Shown: one piece after another, positions 46,621 through 62,899 of the stretch
How the letters are laid out: every line of letters begins with the position of its first letter
How positions within the stretch are numbered: position 1 is the stretch's first letter
Origin: Marchantia polymorpha subsp. ruderalis
Lineage: Eukaryota; Streptophyta; Marchantiopsida; Marchantiales; Marchantiaceae
DNA length: 64,000 nt
Direction: 5' to 3'
NCBI GenBank assembly: GCA_037833965.1
Contig: AP031351.1
Location: 4,352,501 to 4,416,500, forward strand
Notes under the pieces: model-generated
Told to the model about the DNA's origin: nothing
Seen by the model: only the letters and a program-made list of their open reading frames with translations
Database searches by the model: none
Program-made: the position numbers and the translations under genes

Positions 46621-48308
46621 CTACCAGATTTTGTTGTCTATAATCAACTGCACAATACTCTTTAACGCTTCCTGCATCAATCCCAAACACGAAAAACCGG
46701 CCAGGTAAGCATTAGGATTAAAAGGCTACAGGATAAGACAGACGGCAAACTCTCGCTGGTAAAACTCTCAACCTTGTGGGACAGGATGTTTCATAAACCG
46801 CTCCTAATTTCAGGAAGACAAAAGGATGTAATACATGTCTCCTCTTACTTACAGGTGAATGGTCCTTCAAGCCCAGAGAAAGTACGAGAGACTTAGATCC
46901 TCCGTTATTGCTGTGAGAAAGACAAACGCAACCTTCCATGTTCAGAGAGGCATGTCAACGACATAGCCTATCTCTGGAAAAGTAAATTGACCCATATTTT
47001 TGCATATTCACTTCGTTCGAAGAACGATAACAGAACCAACCAGGAATGCTCTCAAGAGAATGCTGAAGACACAAACCTTATATGCTCAATGACTTGCCGA
47101 GCACATGCTGGTAACAATGGCTGCAGGGAGTAAGAAGAAAGAGCAGGACGATTAGAGAAGCTCATTTGTATCATAAATGAAGACCAGATCCTGAACCTTC
47201 TATTGAGATGGAATGTATAACATAATGTCGCAAGTGATGATACCTCGTCACGCTTTCCCATAAGAACATGGACATTGAATGTGGCTGCTCCACCGTAGGC
47301 CTGCTCTTTTCTGAAAGTAAGAAGCGACCCGGAGACATCAACTTGCTTGGTTTGGTTAAGTCATGTACAACCAGAGAGATGAAACATACCAGAAATCAAG
47401 AGGCACGGTGTTTGATGAAGTGCTCATACTTATGAATTAGATGAAATACTCATTCTAATCCTCTTAGCGCTGACTCTAATTAAAAGGTACCTATCTGTTA
47501 GGACATCCACTCAAGCACAAAGATGCTGCACCAAATTGATGTATTGAGACGCATATCATATTCGTCGCTGAGAACTTGCAACTGAGATGTCTGTTTGCGA
47601 TGCCCAGTTGCATTTTACTACTATGCTGAGACTGAATGCTTACAACCGAAAATATAAAGGTTTTTCTAATAGGATTTGAATTCCCCTCACTGATGCGCGT
47701 GTTCTTCTTTCAACCCACGCGATGTAGCCTGCTAAACAGCCAGTAAGTTATAAAAAAGGCGGGGGTTTTAGGAACACAGTCATTACGAAATATGAAACTC
47801 TTCGATTGAAGCAGTAAGGCGCGAGAACTAACCTGGCATGGAGAAGGGTACCCATCTTCCCAATTTGAGTGACGATCACCTGCAACTTGATCATCCGCAT
47901 CAGCCAAAGTGATCATCCATCCGCATCAGCCGAATTGCCCAGGAAAATGATGAGAGAGAAACATGTAGGGAGCTGAATCGCGGATGATGTGCTTCCAGAA
48001 AATGATACTTCCTCTTACCAGAATGGAATCTTCATACGCACTGAGAACTAGCTCCGTCGGTACACCCTACAGGACAAACAACAAGAGCAGAAGAAGAATA
48101 AATCCTGGCTCGTCATCGTCACGCGATTCCACGGAACGAAACTTGTAAAAGCAGGAAAAAACTTTGCCACATTTCTCTAGCAATAAAAGTTGGTGCAAGA
48201 CAGCCCTAGAATATCAGCAGACAAGATCAATCTCACAAACCAGCCAACGAAAAATCCCACCTTAATAGAAGCGGACAGTTTCTTAGACTGCACAGGAAAG
48301 GATGTCAT
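46621..48308 (-). CDS. Proteasome assembly chaperone 3 (PAC3/PSMG3-like)
   Basis: This small chaperone helps form the alpha ring of the 20S proteasome. Seven tiny exons read on the minus strand: 48308-48261, 48066-48019, 47879-47833, 47310-47244, 47120-47077, 46910-46853 and 46671-46621. They total 363 nt, or 120 residues, the normal size of the family. The pieces are MTSFPVQSKKLSASIK, GVPTELVLSAYEDSIL, VIVTQIGKMGTLLHAR, YGGAATFNVHVLMGKRDE, PLLPACARQVIEHI, NNGGSKSLVLSLGLKDHSP and EALKSIVQLIIDNKIW. Plant PAC3 proteins have the same order, including the TQIGxMGTxLxAR, GKRDEPxLxACARQ and LVLSLGLKDHS blocks. No exon is longer than 67 nt, which is why simple ORF finding misses the gene. It is head-to-head with the proteasome ATPase RPT6 gene, whose ATG is 728 bp away. 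Confidence 0.9.
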
Positions 48309-49035
48309 GACACACGCTCGATTCTTCTCCCTCTTCTTCCTCGGAGAAGTTCTCTCGAACCAGCTCGTGATCACGCAAACCCTCCACCAAAATTCACGAA
48401 TCGAACAAATCGATTTTGCACGTCGCTGCACCTCAAGCTGCCTGCAGTCACAGAACCAAGCGAAGCCGTCCGCAAGGCCCGTAAGCGACCGTAAACCTTC
48501 ACGTTTCCGCAATATACTCGTCCAAACGCAATCGCAAACAAACTTTGCGGCACTGAGAGATAAATGCCCTGTCTCGTCACGTGGTTTAAGTACCGGAGTC
48601 CAACTGAAGTCCATGCTCGAAAGCACAGATCGAAAACACGCCCGAAAAATGAAAAGTTCCCGAAATTTACGATCGGACGCAGCAGAACGTGGTCTGTATG
48701 CACAAAAACGCACAGCGGAACGGGACTTGAACTACGGCGGAAAGCGGTGGAACGCGTGTCAGCTGATACGAGAACTCTGGTTAGAAGAACAGGAATTAGA
48801 ACTACTCGGAGCAGCAGGAGGGAGAAGGAACGTAGTTCGTCGTTTCTTCGGCCCCGCGTTTCCCTTCTTCGAGTCTCGAGTCTCGAGAGAGAGAGAGATC
48901 AAACGCTCGATCGATCCGTCGAGCCATCATCGATTACAAGAGACAGCAGTGCGAGAAATCGAGCCGGCGCAGAAGATCTGTCCGGGCAGGCGTCGAAGGC
49001 AGGAGGAGAGAGCTGTCAGTGGCCGCGGAAACGAG
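48309..49035. promoter_or_regulatory. Shared divergent promoter region of PAC3 and RPT6
   Basis: These 727 bases separate the two start codons of the head-to-head pair and are the only place for both promoters and 5' leaders. The right half contains a GAGA/CTCGA-rich stretch (about 48870-48900, GAGTCTCGAGTCTCGAGAGA). I see no obvious TATA box close to either start, which would fit a CpG-type bidirectional promoter. The whole interval is open in the RPT6 frame on the plus strand, but I treat that as an untranslated leader. Confidence 0.6.
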
Positions 49036-52847
<3,812 letters not shown>

Positions 52848-54337
52848 GACGGTTTCCTTGAAATGTTCACTTATTGTAGAGACAAAATGTTGAACTCCTG
52901 TAATGATAATAACCATTCTCTTCTGAGATATGTCATACTGGAGATTCAGATCGGGCAGGACTGCCAATGATGACCTGTCATTAGTTTCTGTCGGTATTGT
53001 TTTGGGCTCATCTTGTACAAAGATCTGAGATGAAGTGAAGCTAGTTATAAACTTTTGTCGATCTCTCGATCCACTACGTGCACCAATGACAGAAAATGGA
53101 GAAGATTTCCGGGTGAGTACCTGACCCGCAGAAGCACGAATGGATATTTCATGATGTTCAACCGAGGAAGAAAAACAACGAAGATCTGGATGTGACTCAT
53201 TGACTTTTCTGGTTGGATATATATAAGTGCAGCGATGGATTGAGTGACGTCATGCATTGGTTTGGCATTACAAATTGGTTCAGTGTCACGTGGCGTAGCT
53301 ATCCATCGTGGGGCTTCATTCCCACACTGGCCTTCCAGCGTCTTTCAACCTTCCACTGTGCAATATAAAGAAATCATTTTCTACCCCAGCACTGGATGCT
53401 CGTCTTACACTACCCCGCAAGTGTGTGTATAGGATCAATGGTGTTATTCACTCAAAAGCAACCACAAATGCACATCGTGAGCTCAATTATTAAGGAAAAT
53501 ATCGACTGCTTCGCAATCCTCACTGAGATAACCAATTCAAGGCGAACTGAGTAAGAGAAGATGTATGGCGAAACTCCGTTATAGTGAAGCGCAGCCCAAA
53601 AACAGGAAGGAAATTTCTTCGAAGGCATATTGAATGTGAAGAGGCTAAACTTCCTCGTTTGATTTTGTGGTGAGCGATTTATTTAACCACCAATAAGCAA
53701 GGTTGTAAGTAGTACTAGTAGAAGTATTCTAAGCAAATATTGGTTATGTGAGATTTCTATTTGTATATCCCATATCATGTCCCAAGTCCTGTGCAACTCC
53801 GTGGCCAACAGATAAACACGAGTCTCTCCTACAGTCCTTTACAATTGGGAATCTTAACTGTAGCTCAAAGTTTCATAATTCTTTAAACAAGGTCTATTAA
53901 CATCTAGGATGACATTTTCTTATGGTCTGACACAAAGATTTTCCTACTTTCTGAAATACATCTTTTAGCTCACACTGATGCTCATGATGTAAACGTGTAT
54001 ACAGATTGAAACTAGTGATTGCGTTAGGTTGTGGAGCACTCAATAACATGTAGTGCGGTCAAGCTAACTGCACCAATAAGGTTTGTCTTTCTTGGGGATT
54101 TATTAAATATATGAACTATCAAAAAATGTTTGGTGGGATTAAATTAATATAGTAAAAAGGATAACAATACCCCCTCAAGCCAAAGACGAGAGCAATTGAA
54201 CATTTGCAGAATGGAGAGATAATCTGTACAATCGAATTCTTCTAAAATAAACATCTACAACATTGCAACATCTCCATCTGCGAAAAGATTGGTAGCATCT
54301 TGGCGCTAGCTCCAAACGCATCGACTGCTAGTTTGAC

Positions 54338-54730
54338 GTGCGATTGAGCACAGCCGTCGGAAGATCCAATTTGGCGTTCATGCAGAGTCACGATCCACCC
54401 GCCGATATATCATCTACAGAGTTTGCAATCCACTCATCCACGTCAATGGCTCCAGCTCGAAGTTGTTACATCGAGAGACTCGGCAGTAAGACGATTTACT
54501 CGAAAGGGCAGTTGAGTGATGCGTCCTTCCAGTTTCCATTTTGCTTGCGAGGTTCATTGTGTTGTGAAGATGTACCTAAAGGTGAACCTTCTCTTCCACG
54601 AAGATTTCCAAGTTCTCCCAAATCACAGGAACAATGTACTTCCAAACTGAACTCTGCAATTTTCTCGTGTTTTTCAGAACAAGCATTCATCCCCTTGAGT
54701 TCGCGGAGATTTAGGGTTTATCACACGTGA
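54338..54730. other. Open region on both strands, function unknown
   Basis: The plus strand is open for 130 codons from an ATG at 54338, with a Ser/Pro-rich composition. The opposite strand carries 64 codons at 54690-54496 (MNACSEKHEKIAEFSLEVHC at the start) and, beyond a stop, AIDVDEWIANSVDDISAGGS followed by a stop near 54396. The minus-strand peptides look more protein-like than the plus one. I do not recognise either and cannot join the minus pieces. Confidence 0.2.
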
Positions 54731-56686
54731 TTTTCATATGCAAAGGTTCTCACGATTCATCAAATAGTTGACTTCGTAGATTCTCATGAGCAAGGTCATA
54801 AGCGACCGTCAAAGACAAGCTTACAGTCGACACATTTTGCCATGAGACTCTTGTTCAAGCCAAAACCACTTTTGGAATACCTGGGCTCAAGAGACTGCAC
54901 TCTGATCAGAAGTACTCGTGGTTTCTTTTGTGAAGATGACCCAAAGCGCCGTATGGTTTTCACCATTTGGAGAAATTCAGTGAGAATTATTATTAATTAC
55001 GGGGTTCAACTTTTGTAAAAGACCTTAAGACATTGCGGCTGTAAAAGCATTTACGTAGTCCAAGAACTTGGCAGTCCATGAGTAACAAAATGGATTTGGA
55101 TCATGTGCAATGAACGCGACATACCAGAAACAAATAATATATAAAAACATAGCAACAATCATCATTCAAAGAAAAATTTTTATGTGAAAATCAAAACTAT
55201 CTATGAAATAAAATAAGTCAGACTAATCAGGATTAACATATGGATCCCAAAACATGTGTCAAGAGAAACATATAGATTAACTCTACTTAGCTTAATTTTG
55301 GTCACTTAAGTTAGTGTGTCATGATATTAGACAGCTGAAAGGTGCTCTTAGCAACATAGTTTAGTACATTAATGAGTAAAGCTTGCTGTGTTCTTGTAAA
55401 AATATATTGAAATGATGAATCATGCAACCATTCTATTCATATTCTCGGTTTATGTTTACTTGTGTTGAATCTCAAATAGATGACAGAGCTTGTGTTCATT
55501 TATTAAAAGTTTGAATTTACAATTTTGAAAGAAAAATATTTAGCAATTGATATTTAATTTTTTATAACATAAGAATAATAATTTCAAATCATGTTTATAA
55601 TTTTTTTAAAAACATTCTATGTGTATGTCATCAAAATTCAATGAACAAGAAATTTTGTAGATTGTACATGGTATGTTTTACATCCTACAATTACATCTAT
55701 GTTTTACATATGTATTCTTACTTCATTCAATGATCAAGTCAAAGATTTGTGAAAAATGATGAGAAGAACATAAGTTTGAAATTCTTATGCCTATTTCTGA
55801 TTAAGGACTTTTTTGTTGACATGGTAAATCGTTTCAAAATATTTTTTTGGATAAAATTTTCATGCATGTGTGACCACTTCTTCTTGGAAATTTGATTAAG
55901 ATAACACGTTTATCTCGATTTGGCGATCTAGAACTTCATGAAAGGTTGATAGAATTCTGTGGCTTCCATCTTCTAGATTAGCTAGATCAATCATCCCTGA
56001 TATTTTATCTCAAATTTCAAGACACTGGAATAAACTGACATATTACATATATCTCTCTCTTCAATGTATAGTAGCAAAATCAATGTATATATATACACTA
56101 TATAATTATAGGTGAGTGAGCTTCCCTTTGCCTTGGCTTTGTTTTCTGTTCGGATAGTCCTTCAATTCAGTGCATGGGCCCTCTACTCCCTTCCAGCAAT
56201 GTCTCTACATTTATAGCTCTTCGTCTTATTTGCTTAAGCACATTAATTACTACGTTTAACTTTCAAAAAGTTTCCCTAAATTATTAGGAGGTTTTCACAA
56301 ATGATTCAGGATGTCGTAGTCAAATTATTGAACAACTGTTAAGGAAAAATGAAGTTCTCGAATGCTGATCTCTTCACATAATCATAGCCACTGTGTCCTT
56401 TGATGCCACCCGAAACTAACGTGGTTAAGTTTGGTACATTACTCAGAAAGGTAGAAGCACTTTCAGCTTCACGGACTTTACTTCTAGATTTCTAGCTAAC
56501 TTATCTTCAGGTCTATTCAAACGAGGTACTTACAGTTGTAAATATCCTCGGTCAACTGTCAGCAAGCACACTTTGTCTCCATCACGACAATGCTCTCACA
56601 GCTTTACCGTAGTGTGCAGTTTTGGTTACACAGAAAAGCCTCTCTTCTGTACCATAAGCAAAAACCTTCCATGACCTTCGAGCAAA

Positions 56687-57035
56687 TTGTTTTCATTTTA
56701 TGGCCGGTGGATACAATATACCCTAGTTTGGCAAACGTTTGTATCGCCCGTCCTTCCGGTGGGCAAGGCACCTTGTGAGTCCACCGGTCTGAAGATCGTG
56801 GACGAGGAAGTGCTGTCCAGCATCCATGAATCCATCCATTTGCACCCTCAAGGTTTGCAACTCTTTTCGTGCTCCCCACTACTCATCTCTTGCAGAGAAG
56901 CACAGATTGTGAAGCACACGGTGGCACATTTCAGATTCATGGCCATCGCGTTGAAAGATTGTTTATTCACCGCTTCCTGGCGACACACTCTAGAAAGAGG
57001 CCACACTAAACCTCAGTTAGAAGGAGCCATAAGAG
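56687..57035 (+). other. Exon-like stretch of unknown identity
   Basis: On the plus strand, PCESTGLKIVDEEVLSSIHE followed by SIHLHPQ runs up to a possible donor at about 56852. REAQIVKHTVAHFRFMAIAL and KPQLEGAIR then end at a strong GTAAGT donor after 57034. A TCTTGCAG acceptor precedes the second piece, but the phases do not match when the two are joined, so one junction is wrong or the locus is decayed. I do not recognise the protein. Confidence 0.3.
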
Positions 57036-58126
57036 GTAAGTGTGTCCCAGAATACGGCTGCTTTGGTATGAGGCAACTACAGATATATGGTTAATTCAGA
57101 AGTTTTCAAAAATCACCACTTGCGACGGCAGAATTCATTGAAAGAAGAGGTAGAATTTACACCGTGAACAAAAGCTCATGCGAATTACAAGGTGTCAGTT
57201 TCACAGGTGCTATGTGAAAACACGTTATCTCGGGAATCGCTGTCACCGCGCTTAAGTCATGGACGCCAGACCACTGTTGAATTACAACTGTGGTAGATGA
57301 TGAAACTCCCATAGACCATTTTGTGTACATCGCTGTTGCACATGACAAACTTCTCTTGTTCGTATGTAGAGAATCTACAAATATAAGCAAAGAGACAGCA
57401 TACGGTTGGATGTAGTATTTGAGCTGCAGTAGTATTTTAGCTCGAAGCAACATCACGAATCTGCCAATCAAGCAGGTGAAACAGGTGACTATGAAACCGG
57501 TGCTATTTATGTAGTTACGCCACGCACTATGTATACTCAGCAAGATCAATACAAGTAACACATAAAAGAGCGGGGGGAGAACTGCGCCTGTAAATAATAC
57601 TTTATTAGTTCATGCTCGGCTGTTTCACCTGGTTGACTGGAAGTTCCTTTCTACCAGATACTCAGCTTCAATTTGGTTTAGGACTGGAATTTAAATTACT
57701 TCACTTATAATATTGTTGATTAATCTCGGAGTCAGACCATACGAGTACTCATTGACTAGAGACTGTAATTTGGCTTGGCTGAGTTATAAGGTAGTGGTGA
57801 TTTACTTCAAGGCTACTTTTGTGACCAATAACACACCAGCTACCAAGATTTGGGGTTTCGATTTTGTGTATCCAAGCTCAAAGCTGAAAATAGAAAAACT
57901 CTTGTTAAAATAGTAAAACAATCAGATCACACCTTGCCAATGATCATTCCTTCACGTACTGATCACAACTGTTGGATTACAGGGATGTGAAGATGGTTAC
58001 AGCAGTCCAGCTGAGTTTGAGATGGAACTTGAACTTGGATCAAGGCAAGGAGTGTCACATTCAGAGTTTTGACCTGAAGAACATTGCCTAGAATTTATCT
58101 GAGTATTAACTTGAATTAGACTGTAC

Positions 58127-58191
58127 GTATGGCAAGTGCAAGAGAAGGGTATGGCAAGTGCAAGAGAAGGTTATGGCAAGTGCAAGAGAAA
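58127..58191. repeat. 22-bp tandem repeat, three copies
   Basis: A unit containing TATGGCAAGTGCAAGAGAAG repeats at 22-bp spacing (58127, 58149, 58171). The copies are almost identical; the last is cut short. It lies in the spacer downstream of Mn-SOD. Confidence 0.85.
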
Positions 58192-58734
58192 CCACAGGTT
58201 ATCTAAAATTGATCCATATGCATCACTTTCACACGCTGATTTACATATCATCTATAAGTATATCAAACGCAGGCATACACAACAACCACCAAATCAGAGA
58301 AAACAGCGCTCAGCGAAGACTGCTCTCCTCACAATTTTACCTGGAATGCCACTCTGATCAAAGGGAATAACCATCCATCCACATGCATTTGGACGGAACA
58401 GTAGAACTCCAACAGCAATTCAATTGGACGAAAGGACATGTTCTGCAATGTACTTTCGATCTCAAGTCTTATGCTTCTCATACAGATGTGAGAAAAAAAC
58501 TCTATTGCACTCGATAAATTAACACAATGCAAGGATCTTCTGCCAGAATAATTTTGAAGCATACTCCCGCATATATACATGTTAAGATGAATGGACTAGG
58601 CCATCCAAGACCTCTCCTGAAACCTCTTCCTCACCTTAAGTTTCACCAGCATTGCCCTCCATGTCTCACTGAAAAGTCATGAACGGACAAGGGTGGACAT
58701 ATTTGACATGGTGACTTACCCTCAACGATCTATA

Positions 58735-61268
58735 TCAAACATTTTCCTCGTATCGAGATGAGACATCCTTCCAGTTCACCACTTTCCAGATGTTTTTCAA
58801 GTAGTCAGGGCGAACATTTTTGTACTGCACACAAACAGTTCCAGGAATATCGGTAAGAAAAAATCCGTTCGATAAGACTGGTTCCTGTGGTGAGTTCAAC
58901 CCAAAAACCACAAACACAAGGCTTTGACATCGACCACCCATTAAGGAACCAAGTCGGATCCAGCTCTCAGAAAATGTCCTATTCGTATGCAGTGAAACTC
59001 AATGACGGTCAAGAATGTAAGCCACCAGAAGACACCCAAGGTTTTAAAATTTTGACTCAATTTTTTACCCAAATTTTCTTACCATGGCTTCCATCAGTCA
59101 AGCACTACCGGAAACGCTGAAAAGAGGAAGATACATAATCACACAACACTTCAAATCTCCATTCTTCTTAATGCCATGCGGATCCTGCTAGTCAGGGCTA
59201 AAACCGACCTGATGCTCTAACCCCTCTTATCTTGATGACATAAGAGAATCATTTCTTGAGTAACACACCGACCGACCATGCTCAAAGCAAACCATGTACA
59301 AATTGCAGACATCCAGTTGCCTACCTGTAGGTAGTAAGCATGTTCCCAAACATCGATCCCCAACAATGGAATCAGTCCTTTGGTAACCAAAGGATCCTGC
59401 GGAAACATACAAAAAATCGAAGTCAACAAGGGAGTCAGCGTCACCACTAAATCTCGCAAGAACGTCAATATCCCACAATATCCTGAACTGCAAAAAAGTG
59501 AAGACCTGAATATATTCTTGCCTGATTTGCTGTGGTCTCCACAACGAGCTTTTTTAGGTCTTTGTTTAAACCTAGCCACTGCAGACCAAACCATTAATCT
59601 AATTAGTATTTCGAATATCTTCAGGAGCATCTCCATATATATAGAGAGGTATACATACATACAGACATAAGCTTCCCCATTGCAACTGCCATTTGACACG
59701 GATCATAACTAGAAGCTCAGTTTCTTATGTCCAACATAAACCTTTAGACACAAATTTCACATTACAGCCAAAATGAACCCAGCTTATTTAGTTGATGCAT
59801 ACCACCCAGCCTGATCCTTGAACTCCTACACCTCCAGCAACCATCTTCGCTTTTAGAATTTCGAGAGAACCAAACTCAGCCTCAATAGCAGATGCCAACG
59901 ACCCTTCAGGAGGAACACCTCCTCCTTCCTGTAAGGCCAAACACTGAACCCATAAGACTCATTGCAAAGTTTTCTTCGGAAATGATCGGGTGTAAAACTT
60001 CCAACGTGGCCAGCCTAGTCCCGATAATCATCAAAAGAATGCATATATACGCCTTTGGGAACCCGCTCAGATGCATTTGGCCTTTAGCCACATAGGGTTT
60101 ACAGTTGTGCTGGTAACCAGTGTTCTCATATAATCGAGAGGTCAATTCAACGGTGGGAATTAGACTATTTTGCGTATCAACAATAAAGAAAATAGCTCAA
60201 AAATTAACTCGTGCATTATATGATGTACACGAACCTCGGACCGTGATTTTACTAACCTTTATGGGTGCTAGATTCTTCCAAAAGATGCTGTGGTTAACAT
60301 GGCCTGGAAGAAACACCAAATGAAAACGAGAGAATATGAGGAATTATCTCATCAAAAATCTCATTCTTACTCTGCTAGATCGTAATATTTACTCGAACCT
60401 GTATCAGATTGGCCAGAAAAATTCACGAGCAGAGACGAAGTTTCCAGGAAGTGAACCAGAGTGCAAACGGGAGAAGCCTAGATCGGGCAGTGGATTCCAA
60501 GTAGCGAGCACACTAAAACTCCAAACGTCCGTTGAAGTTGCAAAACTGTTTCACTATAGGAAAGTGCCAGTTTAGAGCATCGGTGACAAGAAAACTACTT
60601 CCTCTATGCTTCCCTCAAGCCACAGCCACAAGGTGGTGGTGGTGTACTTAACATGGTAAGTTTCTGGAACTAGATCTAGTTACGAGTATATGAAGAATCT
60701 CTTCATGCATACCGTACCGTCTATTTCTAGAGGGTCTCAACAGGTTACACACAAATGTGTCAGTCGGTATCAATCCCTCTGACAGGTCCAAAGAAGTCCA
60801 CCACATATTCGGCTCCATGCGAGTAGACAAAAAAAACTTTACCGCAAAGAAAGAGAGGGAAATTTGCAGTGAAGATCAACAGTACTAGATTTAGCCCTTA
60901 TCAGTGGGGAGATTAGAACTCCAAGAAAATAGGGATAGAAACCAACCTCCACCGTTGAACTTGAGAGCAGCCTGGAGCTGGACAATAGTTTGTGGATCGC
61001 GACTAGAATGAGCTGCGTCAAGCTTTTCGAGCGCCTGATTGAAGCCGGTGATGTAAGCCTGATGATGCTTCGAGTGGTGCAATTGCATGATGTCTCCACT
61101 GATGGCAGGTTCTAACTCCCCATAACCATAAGGCAGATCTGGTAGAGTGTAACCGTGCTCCTTGTACGAGGTGCTAAACCCTCTCTGCAAACCCAACAAG
61201 TTCCTCGCTGTGCAGGCGACGGTCGAGGTGCCTCTTTTGATAGCCATCGACGCCTGCATTGCGGCCAT
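58735..61268 (-). CDS. Superoxide dismutase [Mn], mitochondrial
   Basis: This enzyme converts superoxide to hydrogen peroxide and oxygen in the mitochondrial matrix. Six exons on the minus strand: 61268-60947, 60303-60257, 59928-59803, 59578-59522, 59396-59325 and 58824-58735. They total 714 nt, 237 residues; plant Mn-SODs are about 230-240. The first 35 residues form a basic presequence, and the mature protein starts near [15 protein letters not shown]. The metal ligands are visible: His64 in [12 protein letters not shown], His111 in [14 protein letters not shown], and Asp and His in [14 protein letters not shown]. The Gln of GVQGSGWVW is the Mn-type position, separating it from Fe-SOD. The intron after exon 4 starts with GC (CAG followed by GCAAGA) instead of GT; all other introns are GT-AG. 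The reading frame closes only with this GC donor. An internal Met at residue 4 or 8 is a possible alternative start. Confidence 0.95.
59396..59522 (-). other. GC-AG intron of the Mn-SOD gene
   Basis: The boundary after the codons for TTANQ reads CAG then GCAAGA, and the next exon follows a GCAG acceptor and begins with DPLVTKG. The join restores the conserved [12 protein letters not shown] stretch of the family. GC donors occur in a small percentage of plant introns, and CAG/GCAAG is their usual form. (The interval given includes the two boundary bases.). Confidence 0.85.
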
Positions 61269-62899
61269 AGCTTCTCGCTTCCTTTCGATCGCGTTGCTGC
61301 TCGACTCTCGCTCGCTCTCTAGTGAACCACTCGACCTTCGTCCCTAAGGTCTCCAAAACTCCCCTGCAGCTCTCGACTGATCCAGATCCGCGAGCTCAGA
61401 GACAATCTAGCTTCTTGGAGAGCGCGGCCAAGTGGCAGCTTCGTGCAACGTCTTCAATTGTATCGTGGCCAGCAGACTCCTCGGCGCTTCGGCTAGAGAG
61501 CGGCCCACTGGAGCTGCGGTTAGTTAGCGCGAACTTAGTTCGTCAGAGAGTTGGTCAAATCTTTTGTGTATTATTATACTCGGAGTTCTCCATTTCATGA
61601 AGTAGATAACAATCTGTGCTCAAAGTTCTGCTTCAGTTGAATCACAATTACACAAATACAAACACAGCCGCAAATATTCAAAAATTTACTAATTTATTAC
61701 AACTCTTGGAATGAAGTTGGGTTATGGTGTGACTTTTTCATATTTAAGCTTGGAGAATGAAAGCTTTTTTTTCTGAGGTTTACATATATTTTAAATAAGT
61801 GATATTTGTGACAGATTTTGTAGAATGAATCTTCGTATTGTTTTTTGTATCAATTTCAAACTAAGAGATTCATATAGATCAATCTATATAAGATTCCTAA
61901 ATTCTTTTTTGCAAATAATTTCAAATATGTTCATATGTATCGATACATTTACATGAGTTCAGAAAAATATCATGAGTATATTTCAATCAATAATATATAA
62001 TATCAAATAGAAAGTTACCTTTATTTCAAATGAGTATCAAAATTATGTTTTGATCTACTCAACAAATTTATTATCATAACCTGATAGTGGTCAGATGATG
62101 GCCAAGAATATGAGAAACGACGCAATAACTGAAACATAGGCGTCGACACTCCAAACCAACCAACCCTTGGTATAAAGCCAGGCCAGGGTTAGAGCCCACA
62201 ACCCTGAGGTTCTACACTGATATATGGTACTCCTCGTATACCGCGGATGGTCTCCTTTTCCATTTCTTCCCTACTTGTTCATCTAAACATGGATAAAAGT
62301 ACAAAGGGTGGGAGCTCGGAAAAAATGCTTTTCCCGCCCAGCACCATACAAGCATAAGATGGACAAACGGTGTATATATAGATCACGATGTACTCCGAAT
62401 AAGCATGTGTTCAATCCTTCATCTCTCGCAATTGATCATATAACTTTGTACTAACATGATACATGCGGTGCCACCTGAACCCACCACTGCTCGCTCTAGA
62501 AGAAAATTAAAATCACAATTTTCTCTCTAGTACTAGAGTGGCTGCATGCGTTGAAAACGAAAATCCTGGCATCTTTCAATTTTACTTTCCCACTGGGTTA
62601 TTTCTCTATACTTCATTCTAAGGGGATAAATGTCAGTTCGTCACAATAGAAGTGAATTGTTGCTAGTGGTAATGACTACATGGGTTTTGATTCTATTGAA
62701 TTGTCCAATAAGACAAAGAAAAATGTTGAATGTAAGTCTACAAAACACAAATAGTTTATTGAAACCCATCATTTATCATTTTACCCTATGGTACTCTACA
62801 TAGAATCTATCCCCACGTCATCCATGTTTTAATATGGTTTTACAATGATTTCTAACATAAACAGTGGTGCTCAGATCGTCGCCCTCGCCACTAAGGTCT
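61269..62899. other. Promoter of Mn-SOD then AT-rich spacer
   Basis: The first 330 bases or so are GC-rich and probably hold the promoter and leader of the minus-strand Mn-SOD gene. From 61600 the DNA is AT-rich without gene signals. A short GC-richer patch around 62150-62350 has no coding sense that I recognise. Confidence 0.55.

Larger units (their letters stand above)
52848..58734. other. Long spacer between RPT6 and Mn-SOD, two exon-like patches
   Basis: About 5.9 kb between convergent genes. The first few hundred bases are the RPT6 3' region. The stretch from 55000 to 56150 is AT-rich without signal. Two places look partly coding and are listed separately: 54338-54730, and 56687-57035. 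From 57100 to 58700 I see only a 22-bp tandem repeat and no gene. Confidence 0.5.

Noticed and set aside
58127..58191. Short regular repeats as a possible CRISPR array
   Set aside because: Three head-to-tail units without unique spacers, in a plant nuclear genome. This is a minisatellite.
62120..62220. Possible tRNA-like stretch (GGGTT...CCACAACCC)
   Set aside because: No anticodon arm or acceptor stem could be folded by eye, and I found no convincing tRNA elsewhere in the window.
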